From positions 33,300,737 to 33,364,736 of the forward strand of contig CM043869.1 in NCBI GenBank assembly GCA_023846275.1: a stretch of 64,000 nt of DNA, given 5' to 3'. Positions 24,926 to 38,100 of the stretch are shown piece by piece. The notes below the pieces were generated by a model. It searched no databases. It saw only the letters and a list, made by a program, of their open reading frames with translations, and was not told the origin of the DNA. Each line of letters starts with the position of its first letter. The first letter of the stretch is position 1. The DNA comes from Vanilla planifolia (taxonomy: Eukaryota; Streptophyta; Magnoliopsida; Asparagales; Orchidaceae). The position numbers and the translations under genes are program-made.

Positions 24926-26626
24926 TAAAATACACCTCATTATAATTAGATTGGCTAAATTTCAAAGTTTATTGCATACTAAATTTTGTAAAAATGAAGA
25001 ATGTTATAACAATACAACTTTATATTTTCAAATAATATTAAAAAATTTTACTTCTCTTTTATTAAAAAACAAAACGAGTTTAGTCATTTTATTTAATATT
25101 TATCAATTATATATATATTATACATATATATTATTAATAAAATTTAATAATAACTTTAAAACCTAATTTATATAAATCAACATAATATTTAATAATAAAT
25201 ATATAAAGATAAATTATATCCATCATAAATATGAGAATTTTATTGAGAAAGGCCAACCTTCTAATGAATGTCACAACACTAATAACTCAAAATATCAGAA
25301 TTATTAACTAAAGTCTGAATTTGCATAATTTAATCATGCAATTTTTTTTTGTGAAATCCCCCTTTCTCTTGTAATAATTAATTCTTATTTCCTTTTTTTT
25401 TGAGAGAAGGAAAAGAAAGGTGAAGAGGAAAATAAAACTACTAAAATGACTATTATTAATAAGCAGTTAGCACAATAGCAAACTATACCATTAGAATCTT
25501 TTTATAAGTCATAGGGTGGACTTTACTTTAGCCACCATGAGCAAACAATGGGAAGCAAACTCGTTGTTTCTCCTTGGCAAAGATATATTTTATCAATTTT
25601 TTTTCAATCTCAATTCTCAACTTGAAAAAAAAACTGAGTCGCACACTAAACATAGCAATGATACTAAATAAAAAAAGGATAAATGAAATTATAGTTTAAC
25701 CTTATAGACTTATAATTGTTTTTTTTTCTTCTATTCTTATTGAAGATTAAAAAAAAAAAGAATCAAAGAGTTTCAACCCATTTAAGGAATCTTTAGCTAC
25801 TATTGGGGCGAGTTGTCAGGAGTCTTGGCCTCGAGTCGAGTTGGGACATCATTTCATTCTTGTTACAAAATCAAGTGTCACTATTTCTAAACAACTTAGA
25901 ATTGGGCTTTCTTTTTGTAGTATTATGTTATTGATAGTTAAATAATAAAAAAAATTGGATTCCCTTGTCAATTGTTCCAATCAAAAAAAGGATTAACTAC
26001 GTCGCTACTTCATTTTCAACAATTAACTACTTCACTACATTTCAACCCTTAATTATTTCACAATGATCACCCCGGAGATAGTTAAATAGATGAGAGAAGA
26101 GAATTTTGATTGTAGAAGTTCAACTCACTCAATTGGGGGAGTTCCAAAATCTAGATAAGAAGACCAACCATCATGCTGTGAAAACCAAAGTCACAGCAGA
26201 AGAGAGGTGGGTTCAACACTCGTCATCTTGTTTAGACAATGATGGAATGGGGGAATCAATCCTGATTTAGAAATCAAAGTGAAAGTAAAATGTGTTTTGA
26301 AACTTTGCAAGCTATAAGCAAATGAAACAGTTTGCCTTATTATGACAACACCCTTCAAATAGTGAACAAATACAACGGTGCAATGAAAAGACAAAAAATC
26401 CAAGTCTTTCAATTTTTTCTATCGCCATTGGCTCAATAGAGGAGCCAATTTGACTACAGCCAAGAGAATAAGTACACAAAACTGAATTTACCCAATTTCT
26501 GTACTGTTCTCATTTCTTAAATGCAGCAGTTTCTCCTCTTTTTTGAACATTTAAGGTGCTTACAGCAAGAAAATAGGATCGCATATCCCTTTGAAAGAAC
26601 TCAGCCATGAGAAATTGATTTACTGA

Positions 26627-26827
26627 TCACCAGTAATCCCCACAAGAACACTCACCATCTCTAAATCTATGAAAACTCTTGTTATCACTTACCACAATCT
26701 CCCTGTGGAGAGTTCTACTTGTAACTTTCATCAATGAATGGCAGTACCCACGTATCCTGCGGTTCTTCACTATCCTAATTTCCTCCCTGCCATTAGTGCT
26801 CAAAAAACCGAAGGCAAGAGCCAGCGT
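26627..26827 (-). pseudogene. Orphaned DYW-domain remainder downstream of the PPR stop
   Basis: Reading straight on in the PPR frame past the TAG at 26,828-26,830 gives TLALAFGFLSTNGREEIRIV, then CHSLMKVTSR, and finally SFHRFRDGECSCGDYW followed by TGA (26,627-26,629). This is the rest of a DYW deaminase domain at full length, with no other stop or frameshift. Two catalytic sites are damaged. The Glu of HSE is now the stop codon. The CxxC zinc site (normally CGDCH) reads RGYCH, so its first Cys is gone. The final C-x-C-G-DYW is intact. Without read-through this stretch would be 3' UTR. Confidence 0.9.
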
Positions 26828-28681
26828 CTAACTGTGGAGTCTGAGGGAACCACTTTTATCCTCTTCCTCAATGTCATGAAGCACCCACTCCATGTTTGGT
26901 TGATATCCCTCTTTCTTTGCCTTGGTTACCAGCTCTTCTAACTTGGCATATATTTCACCAGCTGATGGATGTGACAAATCACCAGAGAAGAAATGGTGTG
27001 CTTTGCCTTCCAACTCAATGTAGCTCCACCCAGGCTCTTTAATCAGACTACTCTTTTTTAGAGAAGCCCTCACTTTCTCAACGTCATCCCACATTCCAGC
27101 ACCAGCATACATGTTTGACATAATGACTTGGCTTCCAGAATGCGTCGGCTTCAGTTTTAGCAGTTTCTCTGCTGCAAGCTCAGATATCTCAATATTCTTG
27201 TTAGCACGACAGGCAGACAAGAGAGCTCCCCACAGAACATAGTCTGGCTCAATCGGCATCAAGTTTAGGAACTCGAGGGCCTCTTTAAGTCTTCCAGCCC
27301 TCCCAAACAAGTCCACGATGCAAGTGTAATGCTTTATGTTGGGTTGAATCTTGTACTCGCATTTCATGCTATAAAAAATTTCAAGTCCCGTATCAATCTT
27401 TCCAGCATGTGAACAAGCCACCAGAATGGCTAGGAATGCTCCTCCGTCTGGCTCGATGGATGAGTACTTCAAGTCCTCGAAACAATGGAAAGCTTCCCCC
27501 CAACATCCATGGATAGCCCAACCCATTATCATTGCAGTCCAAGTCTCTATATCCCTCTCCTTCATCCCAGCAAAGATCTGGCTAGCAAGCTCTACCTTGC
27601 CACACTTGGAATACATGTCTACAAGAGCTGTACCTACTGCACCGTCTTCTCGGAATGCACGCCTCCTAGCATACTCGTGTATACGTATACCAGCGTTCAA
27701 AGCGCCCATCTTGGCGCACGAAGCAAGAGCTGCCGACAACGTGAAGTTATTCGCCCTTATGCCTGCTCCCAACATGCTGTCAAACGTGGTTAATGCCCTC
27801 TCGTAGTCCCTATTTAGCGAGAACCCGGCAACCATTGTGGTCCAAGAAACCACATTTTTCTCTGGCATTCTCTCAAACAATTCAACAGCAATGTCCACGT
27901 CTCCCGCCTTCATGTAGCCGTCAATCATGCTATTCCAGGACGCCACATTCCTCTCCGGCATTTGGTCGAACAAGCTCCGGGCATGGTTCATACGCTCAGA
28001 GCGGCAAGAGACGGTGATCGCAACATTCCATAGCAGTATATTCGATGAAAGAAGCCACTGAGGAGTTTCCTGGAAAACCTTAAGGGCAAGATCATGTGAC
28101 CCGAGTTTGCTGTAGGCATCGGCGAGAGAGGTGCGCACGAATGGGTCGACATCAAGTGCGCATTTGGCTGCGGAAGAATGGAGGACGGCGGCAGAGGAGG
28201 ATGAACAGAGAGCAGCAGCGGAGCGGAGGGCGAAGGGAAACGCGAGCCGACCTGGCCGATGGCCGGAGCTGAGCATGAGGGCGAGATAAGATAGGGCGGC
28301 GGCGGGAAGGAAGGAGTCGGAGAGGGCGCGGATGAGAGCATTGAAGAGGTGAGGAGACGGAGGAGATGGAAGGCAGTGGAAGAAGGAGAGAGCGTAGGGA
28401 ATGCAGCGGAGGGGGGTGGAGGCGGCTAGAATGGCGGCGGCAACAGGGGAAGAACCAGTAAGGAGACCGTGGCGCAGGAGGTGGGCGTGGATATGCTTTA
28501 GGTGGAGAGGGGAGCGGGAAGAGTAGGCGACGTCTATGAAGCGGGAATCCGAATTTATGGCAGGAAGAAGAAAGGCGTCTGGCCTCATTCCAGGTTGCCG
28601 ATCTTTGAAGCGGCAGAGGAAGAAGAAAGAGCAAATTGTTGCATCTTTTTCAGTTCTCTGATTGAGCAGGCTGTGCTGCAA
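26828..28681 (-). CDS. PLS-class pentatricopeptide repeat protein, truncated DYW (At1g04840-like)
   Basis: Single-exon gene of 617 codons for an organelle-targeted RNA-binding protein; DYW-class members act in C-to-U RNA editing in mitochondria or plastids. Residues about 1-60 form an arginine/serine-containing leader. The PPR repeats run from about 110 to 500, for example NVASWNSMIDGYMKAGDVDI, VVSWTTMVAGFSLNRDYERA, VGTALVDMYSKCGKVELASQ and HYTCIVDLFGRAGRLKEALE. E/E+ motifs follow (VLWGALLSACRANKNIE; GWSYIELEGKAHHF; HDIEEEDK). The best match I recall is Arabidopsis At1g04840, whose E+ region reads GWSYIELDG...HDIEEEEK. The protein stops at LRLHS, exactly where the DYW catalytic HSE begins. 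Met1 was chosen as the longest start; Met32 (MRPDAFLLP) at 28,588 is an alternative. The 5' half is much richer in GC than the 3' half. The gene faces the + strand gene at 29.5 kb and shares about 0.7 kb of promoter DNA with it. Confidence 0.9.
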   Translation of the reverse strand: MQHSLLNQRTEKDATICSFFFLCRFKDRQPGMRPDAFLLPAINSDSRFIDVAYSSRSPLHLKHIHAHLLRHGLLTGSSPVAAAILAASTPLRCIPYALSFFHCLPSPPSPHLFNALIRALSDSFLPAAALSYLALMLSSGHRPGRLAFPFALRSAAALCSSSSAAVLHSSAAKCALDVDPFVRTSLADAYSKLGSHDLALKVFQETPQWLLSSNILLWNVAITVSCRSERMNHARSLFDQMPERNVASWNSMIDGYMKAGDVDIAVELFERMPEKNVVSWTTMVAGFSLNRDYERALTTFDSMLGAGIRANNFTLSAALASCAKMGALNAGIRIHEYARRRAFREDGAVGTALVDMYSKCGKVELASQIFAGMKERDIETWTAMIMGWAIHGCWGEAFHCFEDLKYSSIEPDGGAFLAILVACSHAGKIDTGLEIFYSMKCEYKIQPNIKHYTCIVDLFGRAGRLKEALEFLNLMPIEPDYVLWGALLSACRANKNIEISELAAEKLLKLKPTHSGSQVIMSNMYAGAGMWDDVEKVRASLKKSSLIKEPGWSYIELEGKAHHFFSGDLSHPSAGEIYAKLEELVTKAKKEGYQPNMEWVLHDIEEEDKSGSLRLHS

Positions 28682-29340
28682 TCCTCCTACAGCTCCAGAA
28701 CTAACTTTCGATGGTTGAATAGAAATTTTAACATTTTTTTTAAAGAAAAAAATAAATGGTTTTTAATTTTTTTTTAATAAAAACTTTATTTTTTTTATGT
28801 TTTTAAGGTTATTTTTTAAAAACGGTTTTTATACTTTTTCTAATCTCGCAAGTAACTACAAACTGGATTGTAATTTAGTTATATGAATTTGATATTTTAT
28901 ATTATCATAAATTTGGATTATTGATCACAATTTTATTTTAAATTCTATGTATTTATTATATTATCGAGTTCATTATTTATTTCTCGAATGTAAAAGTTTA
29001 ATATATTTATTTTCTACTTAATTATAATTAAATACACTTTAAATATGTTTTTAATTTTGTATAAAAAATATTTCATGTGCTTAATGCGATATATTACGAT
29101 AATTATGTAATTATGGAAGTATATCATTGGTTTATTATATAGCCAAACTTTAGCTTTGTTTGGCAATACTTAAAAAAAATTATTTAAGAAAATATTTTAA
29201 ACAAATAGATTTATTTATGTAAGAAAAGATGTAATGAAATCCTTGTGTACTTTAAAAGCAGTTTCCAAAGATGACCGTATGTCGTTGGATAAGAAAAGGA
29301 GACGTCTTTTATCTGTGACAGCGAATACAAAATGGCAAAA
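28682..29340. promoter_or_regulatory. Shared divergent promoter region
   Basis: About 660 bases lie between the PPR start (minus strand) and the GC-richer 5' exon of the + strand gene. They are very AT-rich, with long poly-A/poly-T runs near 28,735-28,800 and TATA-like words. No specific box can be assigned with confidence. Confidence 0.4.
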
Positions 29341-29548
29341 TAAGTTGGAAGAGGGAAGAAGAACGAAGAGAGGTCCCTCGCGCTTCTCTCCAGCCCGTTC
29401 TCCTTGCATTGGCTTTCTGCGCGCGCTTCTCCTTAACAAAGAAGGGAATTTCTGGCTTCCTTTCGAACCCACTTCTTTGGAGGTTTGGCCCGACGTCCTC
29501 CGCCTTCTCTCTCTCCCAACATTCAGGGGAGCCCCATTATAGGACTGG
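29340..29548 (+). other. Probable 5' UTR exon of the membrane-protein gene
   Basis: A CT-rich, higher-GC stretch (GCGCGCTTCTCC, TCCGCCTTCTCTCTCTCCCA) typical of plant 5' leaders ends at the strong donor ACTGG|GTAAGT (GT at 29,549). Joined to the exon at 32,056, the frame stays open back to a TAA at 29,434-29,436 but contains no ATG, so this is probably leader sequence. The transcription start is not defined; the left edge is a guess. Confidence 0.5.
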
Positions 29549-32055
29549 GTAAGTTCTCTTCCAAATTCCTTGTCGAGTTTGTCGTTTTCTCTGTCATGGC
29601 TTGTGATTTGGTCATTGTTTCTATAGATACCTTATCTTCGAACTGCGTTCTTACCTGGATTTATGAAGTTGTTCCTTGTGCTTACTTTTTTGTGATTGGT
29701 TTCGAGAGTGGACCCTATGTGGGTTGATGAGAATTTTTTGTTGCTTGCTGCTTAGATTGCCTTGTGGGTTTTTCCAACTAATGTATCTCGATGCTCCGTT
29801 GTTGTTCTTTTGCTTCAATACCCTTTATTGTATTTAGTAGTTGGCTCTTTGCGTTGAATTTAGCGACATTGATACAACATTGATATCTTTTTTTGCTTTT
29901 AGGATTCCTTTTCCTAATATTTCTTAATTGAGTATTTGTTGAGTAGTTCTATGCAATTGCATTGTTTTAGTGTGGTGTATGAAAGAAAATCATGGCCAAT
30001 TTTAGAATATATTTCTTATTTCATTGCCATCATCACATTTTGTGGTCATTAAGATGTGATTGGAGTGGCTGCATGTAGAATGCCAGACTTTTGTTGCATT
30101 TTTGTCCTAGAAAATAATAGTAAAATTAATAAAAAAATACCAATTTATTTTACATAATATTAAGCACGTATTAAATCTTGTTTGACCGCTTCACAAATCA
30201 CAGATCTAACATAAAAATGAAGTTTCAGTAGTTTGGAAGTTGAATTTGAAGTAAGATATGTTTCAAGCTTCCCAATAAGCTATGTAAAGTTCCTTCTTCG
30301 AGTACTTATATTTAAAGCATAAGATTGTTTTTTCTTCAGATACGGCTACAATGAGACCAATGACTTTGGTTGGTATAGGATATTGGCATACAAAACAAAA
30401 TATTAAAAATAGATTCAGGGTTGGAATCTTGCGGTGAATGTATAAGTTTTCAAGACAGGAGATAGATATTAAGTGTGTTTTTGAGAAATGAATACTATTT
30501 TGGTATAAGACGAGCTCAAAGATATTTTGATAAGATGTCATCAACATGTTAGTCATGTCAAAAGATGGTCCAATTAGGAGAGATAAATTGGTGCAATTAG
30601 CTGATATCAGTATGGAAAAGGAAGATTGAAAGAAAGTATAGTAAGAGATTAAGAGTATGCATGTGTAAATCTTAACTAGGGATTATTCCTTAAAACAATG
30701 GCTATGTTGCAAAGATATTGATATAACAAACTCTACAAAGAATTTAGGTTTTGTTGTTATACCTACTTTTACACTTGCATTGTAAATACAAAAGCATTTT
30801 TTTTATCTTAATTATTAATTACAATTCAAAAAGAACCTTTTATTTTGAATTAGTGAATTTAAAACTAAAATTATGTGAGTAAAATACCCATGTACATTGA
30901 AGGAATATCATTGACTATGGAAAAGGGGTTATGCTAAATTATATTATATCAAATCAGTATACAAGTTTTGTTAACAATAAATTTCGAAATAGCACTTGTT
31001 AATTTAATTATTTTTTTTTAACAATTTTATTATTTTCAAAATTAATAAAATTTTTTTAAAGGATAACATTAATGCTACAAAGCTCTTGTGTGCATGTATT
31101 CTAGGGAAAGGTCAAATACAATATTTATATTAGATCTTTTTGGTTTACTTAGATCTTAGACGTATGAGAGCTTTTGTAGCCCTAGATGTTCCCTTAGCTA
31201 TTTGTTTTTAATTTTGATATTATAGAAGTCCATTTGAATTATCACTTGCTACTTTGAAATTTATTGTCTAAGCAATCTTATGGATTGATTTGATATAATA
31301 TGTTTTCTTTGTATTTAATCATACTCAAACAATGTGCCTTGGCTTTTTATTCCAATTGCTTTTCTTTTAAATTAATTAATTCAAATTATGTGTTTCATTT
31401 CACATTTGGTAAGTTCCACAATATTGTATATTGAGTCTACCAAATTTGAAACAAAAAAATTGCAGAAGAAGAATTGTTGCATCATAAAAACAAAAATAAT
31501 TATAATAAAAAGTCCGGTGTGTTGAAATAATTATCATAAAATCTATTTAGGACAATGTCTTTATTTATTAGCTTTTTTTTAAAAATAATTGGGTTGGGTG
31601 CAATTAAATTTAAGGAAATTAACATTATTCAATAGTTTACTTGGCTAAGTTGAAAATTTTCAAAGTTGAAACTTACTTTGCAGTTTTAGATATTTAGAAA
31701 GAATAGCCCATCACTGTTGCACACCTACAATCCAAAATGAACAAAATAATTGCTCAATATATCCAATTTTGAGCTGTAATATTGTGTATATTTTATATTT
31801 TTTTCTTTAAATTAAATTTGCAAATCTAGACATGTGCAGAGTAAAAGTCATGGTCATCCACTTTGATATTTATCTATCAAATTAAAAATATGCTAGGAGA
31901 AGAATTAAGGCAAGAGCATTTGTATTTTGTTTGAAGATCTAAAAAGCAATAATTAAATTGCTCTTTTTATTGAAAGAAGGTGTGATGGAAGAATGGTATT
32001 TTTGCTGTTAATTGCTTTCCATTTCATTACCTTCTTGTATATTCTCCTCATACAG
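29549..32055 (+). other. Intron 1 of the membrane-protein gene
   Basis: About 2.5 kb between the leader exon and the exon at 32,056. It has a strong donor GTAAGT and an acceptor with a good pyrimidine tract ending CATACAG. Otherwise AT-rich with no other feature seen. Confidence 0.5.
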
Positions 32056-32111
32056 GTTTATACAAATTTTTTGAGAGAATCGGAGTCTCCAATACCTTTT
32101 TTAGGGAGCAA

Positions 32112-35100
32112 ATGGACATGATACCTGACCTTTATCCCTTAACAGGTTTGCAAATTGGGTGGGTTGTTTTTCCATCTATTCTTCTATCACATTGCCACCC
32201 TTTGAAATGCATGTTCTTTTGGAAACATTGTTTACTAGGACTTATTTTAAATAACATGCCATCAGTTGAAGTATATGCTTCATGAAGGTATTTGTTTTTA
32301 TCCAATTTTGTTGATTTTTCTTTTCAAAAGAGCTTTTATGAGTGTGGTTAACCACCATGCATTGTGAGATCCATCTAAGGTTTTTAGTAACAAATTTTGT
32401 TGTTTTGTCAATTCTCACTTTCCTAACTTTATAAACAATGGGTTTGGAAGTTGAGTTTAACAATTTATTTTTTTTTTATCCTTTTGATGAGACAAGTCTG
32501 TTTTATCTTAGAAGGTTATATTTTGCTTATATGTGATTAAAAACATCTTTTTAAGTTCATTTTTCTAAGAGGGATAAAAAGACAATAAGTTTATTAATCA
32601 TAATACTTTGCAAAAGATGGTTCCATATAGTATTTGATTATAATGTAGATCACATATGCTTTCAAGAAGAACTTTTTAGTACACTAAGGATGACATTTTT
32701 GCACCCATGCTTGTTTAACCCTACTTTACCTTGATGAGTTGGGTATGAAACAATTTTAAAATAGTGTGGTGGTATACTTCAAATTATAAATCTCAATTCT
32801 ATTTAGGCCAAGCTCAGTTTGGGATGGTAAAAAGCATGTCCCCACTTGATCTAACTCAATTCCTTAATGTTACATCGTCTGTGCCCCTTATCCTTCTTTT
32901 GTGGGCTGCAACGACCTTCTAACTCTTATAAATTTTTGCTTTAGACTTGTGGCTTGCATTGCTGGTCCTTTAACAAATTTTCTCTCATGTAAACTTATTA
33001 TAGCTTTCTCCTTTTGCAAGTTTACTCATGGCCTTCTTATATGATGATCTTATTGCTCTTTCTTGATGATGATCCTTCTTTCTTCCTTCCTCATGGAGTT
33101 GTGGATCTTGCATTCTCAATCCATTATCTACAACAACCAATTGGTTTCTCCATGAGTACCATTTCATTTACATGAGTTGAAAATGATCCCTAGAGGTTTT
33201 GTACCCTATTTTGGATGGGACAAGATTGATAGTAGTTTTCGGGATTCATCATCATAGTAGGGATATGAGTGTAACTATCAATAGTCATACTATTGTCACT
33301 CTAAGTGCACTATCCATATGATTGTATACAATTGATATAACTTTCATAATTAAACTCATTTGTTGGTATCGAAAAGGGCAAACATGTGTTATAAGATTAA
33401 GGAATATGATAAAAATTTGAGAGAAATCTTATAATGGCAATTAGTCCATTACTCTATATTGACCCTAAAGTGTTTCCTTAAAAAGTTATTACTAAATTTA
33501 ATGGTGGAAAAGATGATAATGTTATTATGATATTAGTAAAGTTTTATTAATATATTGAGCTGTATTATTTGAGATGACGTGGAACCATTGGAAGCAAGGA
33601 AGAAAATATAAACTTGTGTGATTTTAGCATATAAAATAATGATTGGAAGATGCATTATTAGGTAGATAGATTCAATAAAATGGAGTGTGTACAAAATGTA
33701 AATGGTAGAGTAAACTTGCAATGATTTGGAGAAGGTTACTTTTTATGTTTTGGTTGATTTTCATGCAACATACAAATTTTTTATTCATAATGGATTAGGT
33801 TGTTGGATAAGTTTTAATGACCAATTTCATATAATATTTTTCTCAAAAGTAATAGAAATATGACTGTTTCTTTAGACTAATTTTTTCTTATTGAAGCCTT
33901 TTTTTTTCAAATATTAACAAATGATGTGCCATATTTGTATTCATATGTTTTTAATGTTGTTAATAGATGCTTATAAATCTATTATTTTTCTTTGGAAATT
34001 TTTTAGGTTGAAAATAATCTTTTCTTAAGATAATAGTGCAAGATTTGATTTGTAGATTAAGATTTTCAGTTTTGTCGGTGTTCAAACTATTTGATGAACA
34101 TGTGATATGACTCTGGATCATTTGATGGGTGTATTAAGTAATGATGACAAAGAGCAATGTTTTGGCAAGAAATGACAATCAAATCGTTTGATCAAGCAAT
34201 TGGTCTATGGCAACTAAATGTTATTCAGATGTGATGCAAAGATTGGACCAATTAATTGTGCAATTGGACCATCTGATTAAGGCAATAGCAAGGGACAAAT
34301 TTCTATTGTGACATTTTTACATAAGTTGGGATTTATTGTATCATAAGCCTTAATATGAGAAATCCAAAGGTGTTCTTGGATTTGAGAGGGAGAGAGAGAA
34401 TCATAATTTTGTTTTCCTTTCAAGAAATCTTGTTCTTACATTGAAGATTTTCTTGGCTTAACCTTGGAGTTTTTCAAGATTTTGGGGTTTTCATAGAAAT
34501 CTTTGTTTGTTCTTTTTGTTATTTTCTTTGTTTCTTTATTTTTTTTTTGCATCCAATGCTTTTCTTTATACTAAGAAACTCGATTTGCTTCTTACTGGCT
34601 TGTGTGGAGTCTTTCTTGTTAAATTAATGTTGTCAATCTTGTTGATTCTTAGCAACTCTTTCTAAGATCCAAGTTGTTTTGCTTAATTGATCGAAAAAAT
34701 GTCAGAAACTATGGAAAATTCAGAATTAAAGATTGCTTGATTTGAAAACATGAATTTTAGGTTTTGGAATGTGCAGGTTTAAGATATTCTATACTAAAAG
34801 TGTATCAACTTTTGATGGACGAGGCCTTTGAATTGATGAAACAAATATAGTAGGACTTATTCTACCAATAAGTTCTAGGATGGTCCGATTAACTTTGGAG
34901 AGAAACATGTCTTTCAACATTGCTATTGAGTTTGATAACGTTTTTATGGAAACTTGTTTGAAAAATCTACAGCAAATCAGGTATATTTGATGCATCCTTT
35001 GTTTCAGTTTGAAGATGGCAGAAAGAAGTTCTGTTTCATATTTCATTAATGAGTTCAACATCATCACAACCTTATCGAGTTTGATAGATATTATTTTTTA

Positions 35101-38100
35101 TGATAAATGAAAGCCTTTATGTGGTATTCCTTACTTGAAAGTTAGATTGCAACTATAATTGCAATGAAGAGATCTAGTCAAAAGAAGTCGAAGTTTTTGA
35201 AACTTTTAGATTTGATTCTTAGTAATGACATTCTTGAGAAGCATTATGGTAAATTTTTAGGCATTGCCTAAAGAAAAAAATAAATTAAGATCTCAATTGA
35301 CTTTTTTCATTAAAATTGTGACAAGAAAGGCCATTTGAAAAAGGATCGCATGACCTTGAAGGAAAATCTGAGCCAGAAAGGTGAAAAGTTGGTAATGCAA
35401 ATATCGTAGAGATTCTCTTACATGATATGTTAGTCTTGAGCTTTGACAGTCCTATTAAATAATGGATCTTGAATTTAGGAGCATCTTTTCATATGACCTT
35501 GCATGAAGAACTGTTGTTGAACTATATTGTAGAAAGGTCTAGACTATTTTCTTAATGCTGAAACTTTGGAGTTTGTATGAAAGTGTGAGTGCAGAGATCA
35601 AGATTGCCAATAGATCTCTTTGAAAACTAAATGATGTATGGTATATTTTTATTCTAAAGAGAAATATGATTTTCCATTATATAGTTTGATAACATTGGAC
35701 ACAACTATATTTGCTTCTAGCTCATGAGAGATTTGTACAAGGTAGCATGGTTATGGCCAATTGATGAAGATGGGACATTGTACTTGACGAAAGGCAATAG
35801 CGATATTGTAGTTGTTGTAAGCATAAAAGAGGACTCCAAACAATTTCATTATAGAGTTGACCACATGAATGAGAAGGTAACGAGAACGATGACATCAAAA
35901 TGGTTTGTTGCTTGCATTGAAACCTACGGATGTAAGTCTTTGTGAAGACTGTAATCTTGGAAAGAGGAAATCTTTTAGCTTCTTTAGAGTTAAAAGAGAT
36001 CCAAAGGTAGCCAAGTTAGAATTGGTTCTATAGATATTTAGGGGTCCATGTTGATACATTCTCTTGGAGAATATGTTTGCTATTTCATTGATGAATACAT
36101 TAAGATGGCATCATTTTATATTTTGAAAAATATATCTAAAATTTTTTGTAATTTTAAGAATTGAAAAGATGAAGTGAAAATTGAGATAGGATCATGAAAT
36201 AAGAACTTTGAGGGAAAAATAATTCTTGCTTGAGGTGCTAGTACTTGGGATCCCAACTTCTAGAAAATGGCATTTTTTGTTGATACTCCAATTTGTTGAG
36301 TATAAGCACAAAACATTAATGACAGATGTTATTATCACACAAGTATTGGGTGAGTTCTTTTAAAAAGTATTCCTCCTTGATGCAAACAATTTGAGGTGAA
36401 GTGTAAAATTTTTAAAATTTTTAGTAAGCTTTGAATTTTTCTTTATGTAAACCTAACGAACCTTTGTGTGATTGTCTATGAATGTAATTAACCATTGAGT
36501 TCTCTTCAAGTTTGAAACTTTAGTTGGATCCCAAACGTAACATTTACTATATGGAATAGTTTTAAGGATTAATAATAATGATAATAGTTGTAGGATTGTT
36601 TTGCAAGAAGACATTGATTGCAACATGTATAATGCTTTTAGTATAAGAAAACTAGGATGTCCTTACTGCCTATGTCATAACATCAAAATTTGAACTATAT
36701 TGAAGTAAAAGTGACAATTACTTGGTCATTGAACTCTAAAGGAGGCACTAGTTGTTGAGATAGTAGAAGAGATATTTTTATTTCAAAACAAAAATACATG
36801 TTGAATCTGTTAAAGGAAACCAAAAAGCTATGATGCAAATTGGCTAGTAACCACCTTAAGAACTGAAAAGAGAAAATTAGTGATGAGCCATCTACAAACA
36901 AAGAAAGGTATTAATGCCTAGTTGGGAAATTGATTTATTTATTGTCTACAAGACCAGATATTGTATATGTCATGAATGTGATGAGTTATTTTATGCACTC
37001 TCCAACTCAAAGATACATGGAGACAATAAATCACATATACTAAGATATCTAAAAAGTTTTCCTAGAAGGGGACTTATGTTTGAAAAATGTGACAACAGGA
37101 ACATAAGTTGTGCTAATGCGGATTGGGCTAGAAGTGAAGACTATAGCTTAGCTTTAAGACATACACAATTATAGAGAAATTTGGTTTCTTGGAGAAGTTA
37201 CAAACAATCAATAGTTTCTAGAATTAAAGTCAGTGTAGATTTTTGAGGAATTGCATAAAGAATGTGTGAAGTGATATGGCTTAAAAGGTTGATAAAAGAT
37301 TTATAAATACTGGTTTCCTCTTCTATTAAATTGTACAATAACAATAGATAATCCATAACTATAGGAAAAATCCCATTCAACATGATCAAATGAAACACAT
37401 TATAATTAATTGAAGGTTTATCAAGAGAGAGATTGAAGAGGATGGCATCAACTCATTTTAAAAGGTCATGAATTGAACCCAATTGAGCCAACTTGGCCAA
37501 TTGAAACCCAAATCAAGTCAAACATGTATCAATTGTTGGGTTAGTGCATAGATTTTGGCCATGTCGAAGTTTTGCATACCCAAAGTAAAATTTAGGCATA
37601 CTTGCCCCTGAAACTCCTATCTTAAACTATTAGCTTTTACATATGGATGATCTTGATGTTTTTATTTTAAAGCTTTTAAAAAATCAACCTTTAGTTTTGA
37701 TGAACAATAATTGTTTTTATGGTTTTCTAATTTGACCTTTATATTTGTTTGTCCTTTGACAACATTGATCATATTTGTGTTTCCTCTAACCAAATACCCT
37801 TCACCCAAATCCATTTTAGGCCATCCTAATCAAGATCATGCCAAGGAATTAATGCAATTAAAATCTACAGTTTTGAAGAATTAAATATTTCTTACAAATT
37901 TTGAAGGCTTATTCGAGGATGCCTAACATTGATTTCAAAAGTGTCTAGCTATGATGGATGGTGGTTCTCTTCAATCTCTTTTGAATGTTTAACCTTATAA
38001 TATGTCATTTAAATCTCAATTTTAGATATAACAATAAATAATCTAATTAGCTCCTTAGGAAGTTTTCATAGTCGATGGAACTCGTGGCTCTCTAATAAGG

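Larger units (their letters stand above)
20730..26500. other. AT-rich intergenic repeat DNA
   Basis: About 5.8 kb with no supported gene. It is made of very AT-rich DNA, with scattered ATCATA/TATGAT words and two strong palindromes near 24.2 kb. A block at about 24,640-24,925 reappears near the right end of the window. The short open frames here are AT-rich and featureless. Confidence 0.5.

Noticed and set aside
27426-28634. Several open frames of 70-160 codons over the PPR gene in other frames and on the other strand
   Set aside because: All are shadows created by the GC-rich 5' half of the PPR gene and show no motifs.
29234-29542. 102-codon plus-strand open frame in the leader region
   Set aside because: It runs across the splice donor and has no protein-like pattern; the region fits better as a 5' UTR exon.
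32146-32160. Donor at 32,146 (ACAG|GTTTGC) for the first coding exon
   Set aside because: It leaves phase 1, which does not fit the exon at 41,201; the donor at 32,159 keeps the frame and reads LTGLQIGDIQSYL.
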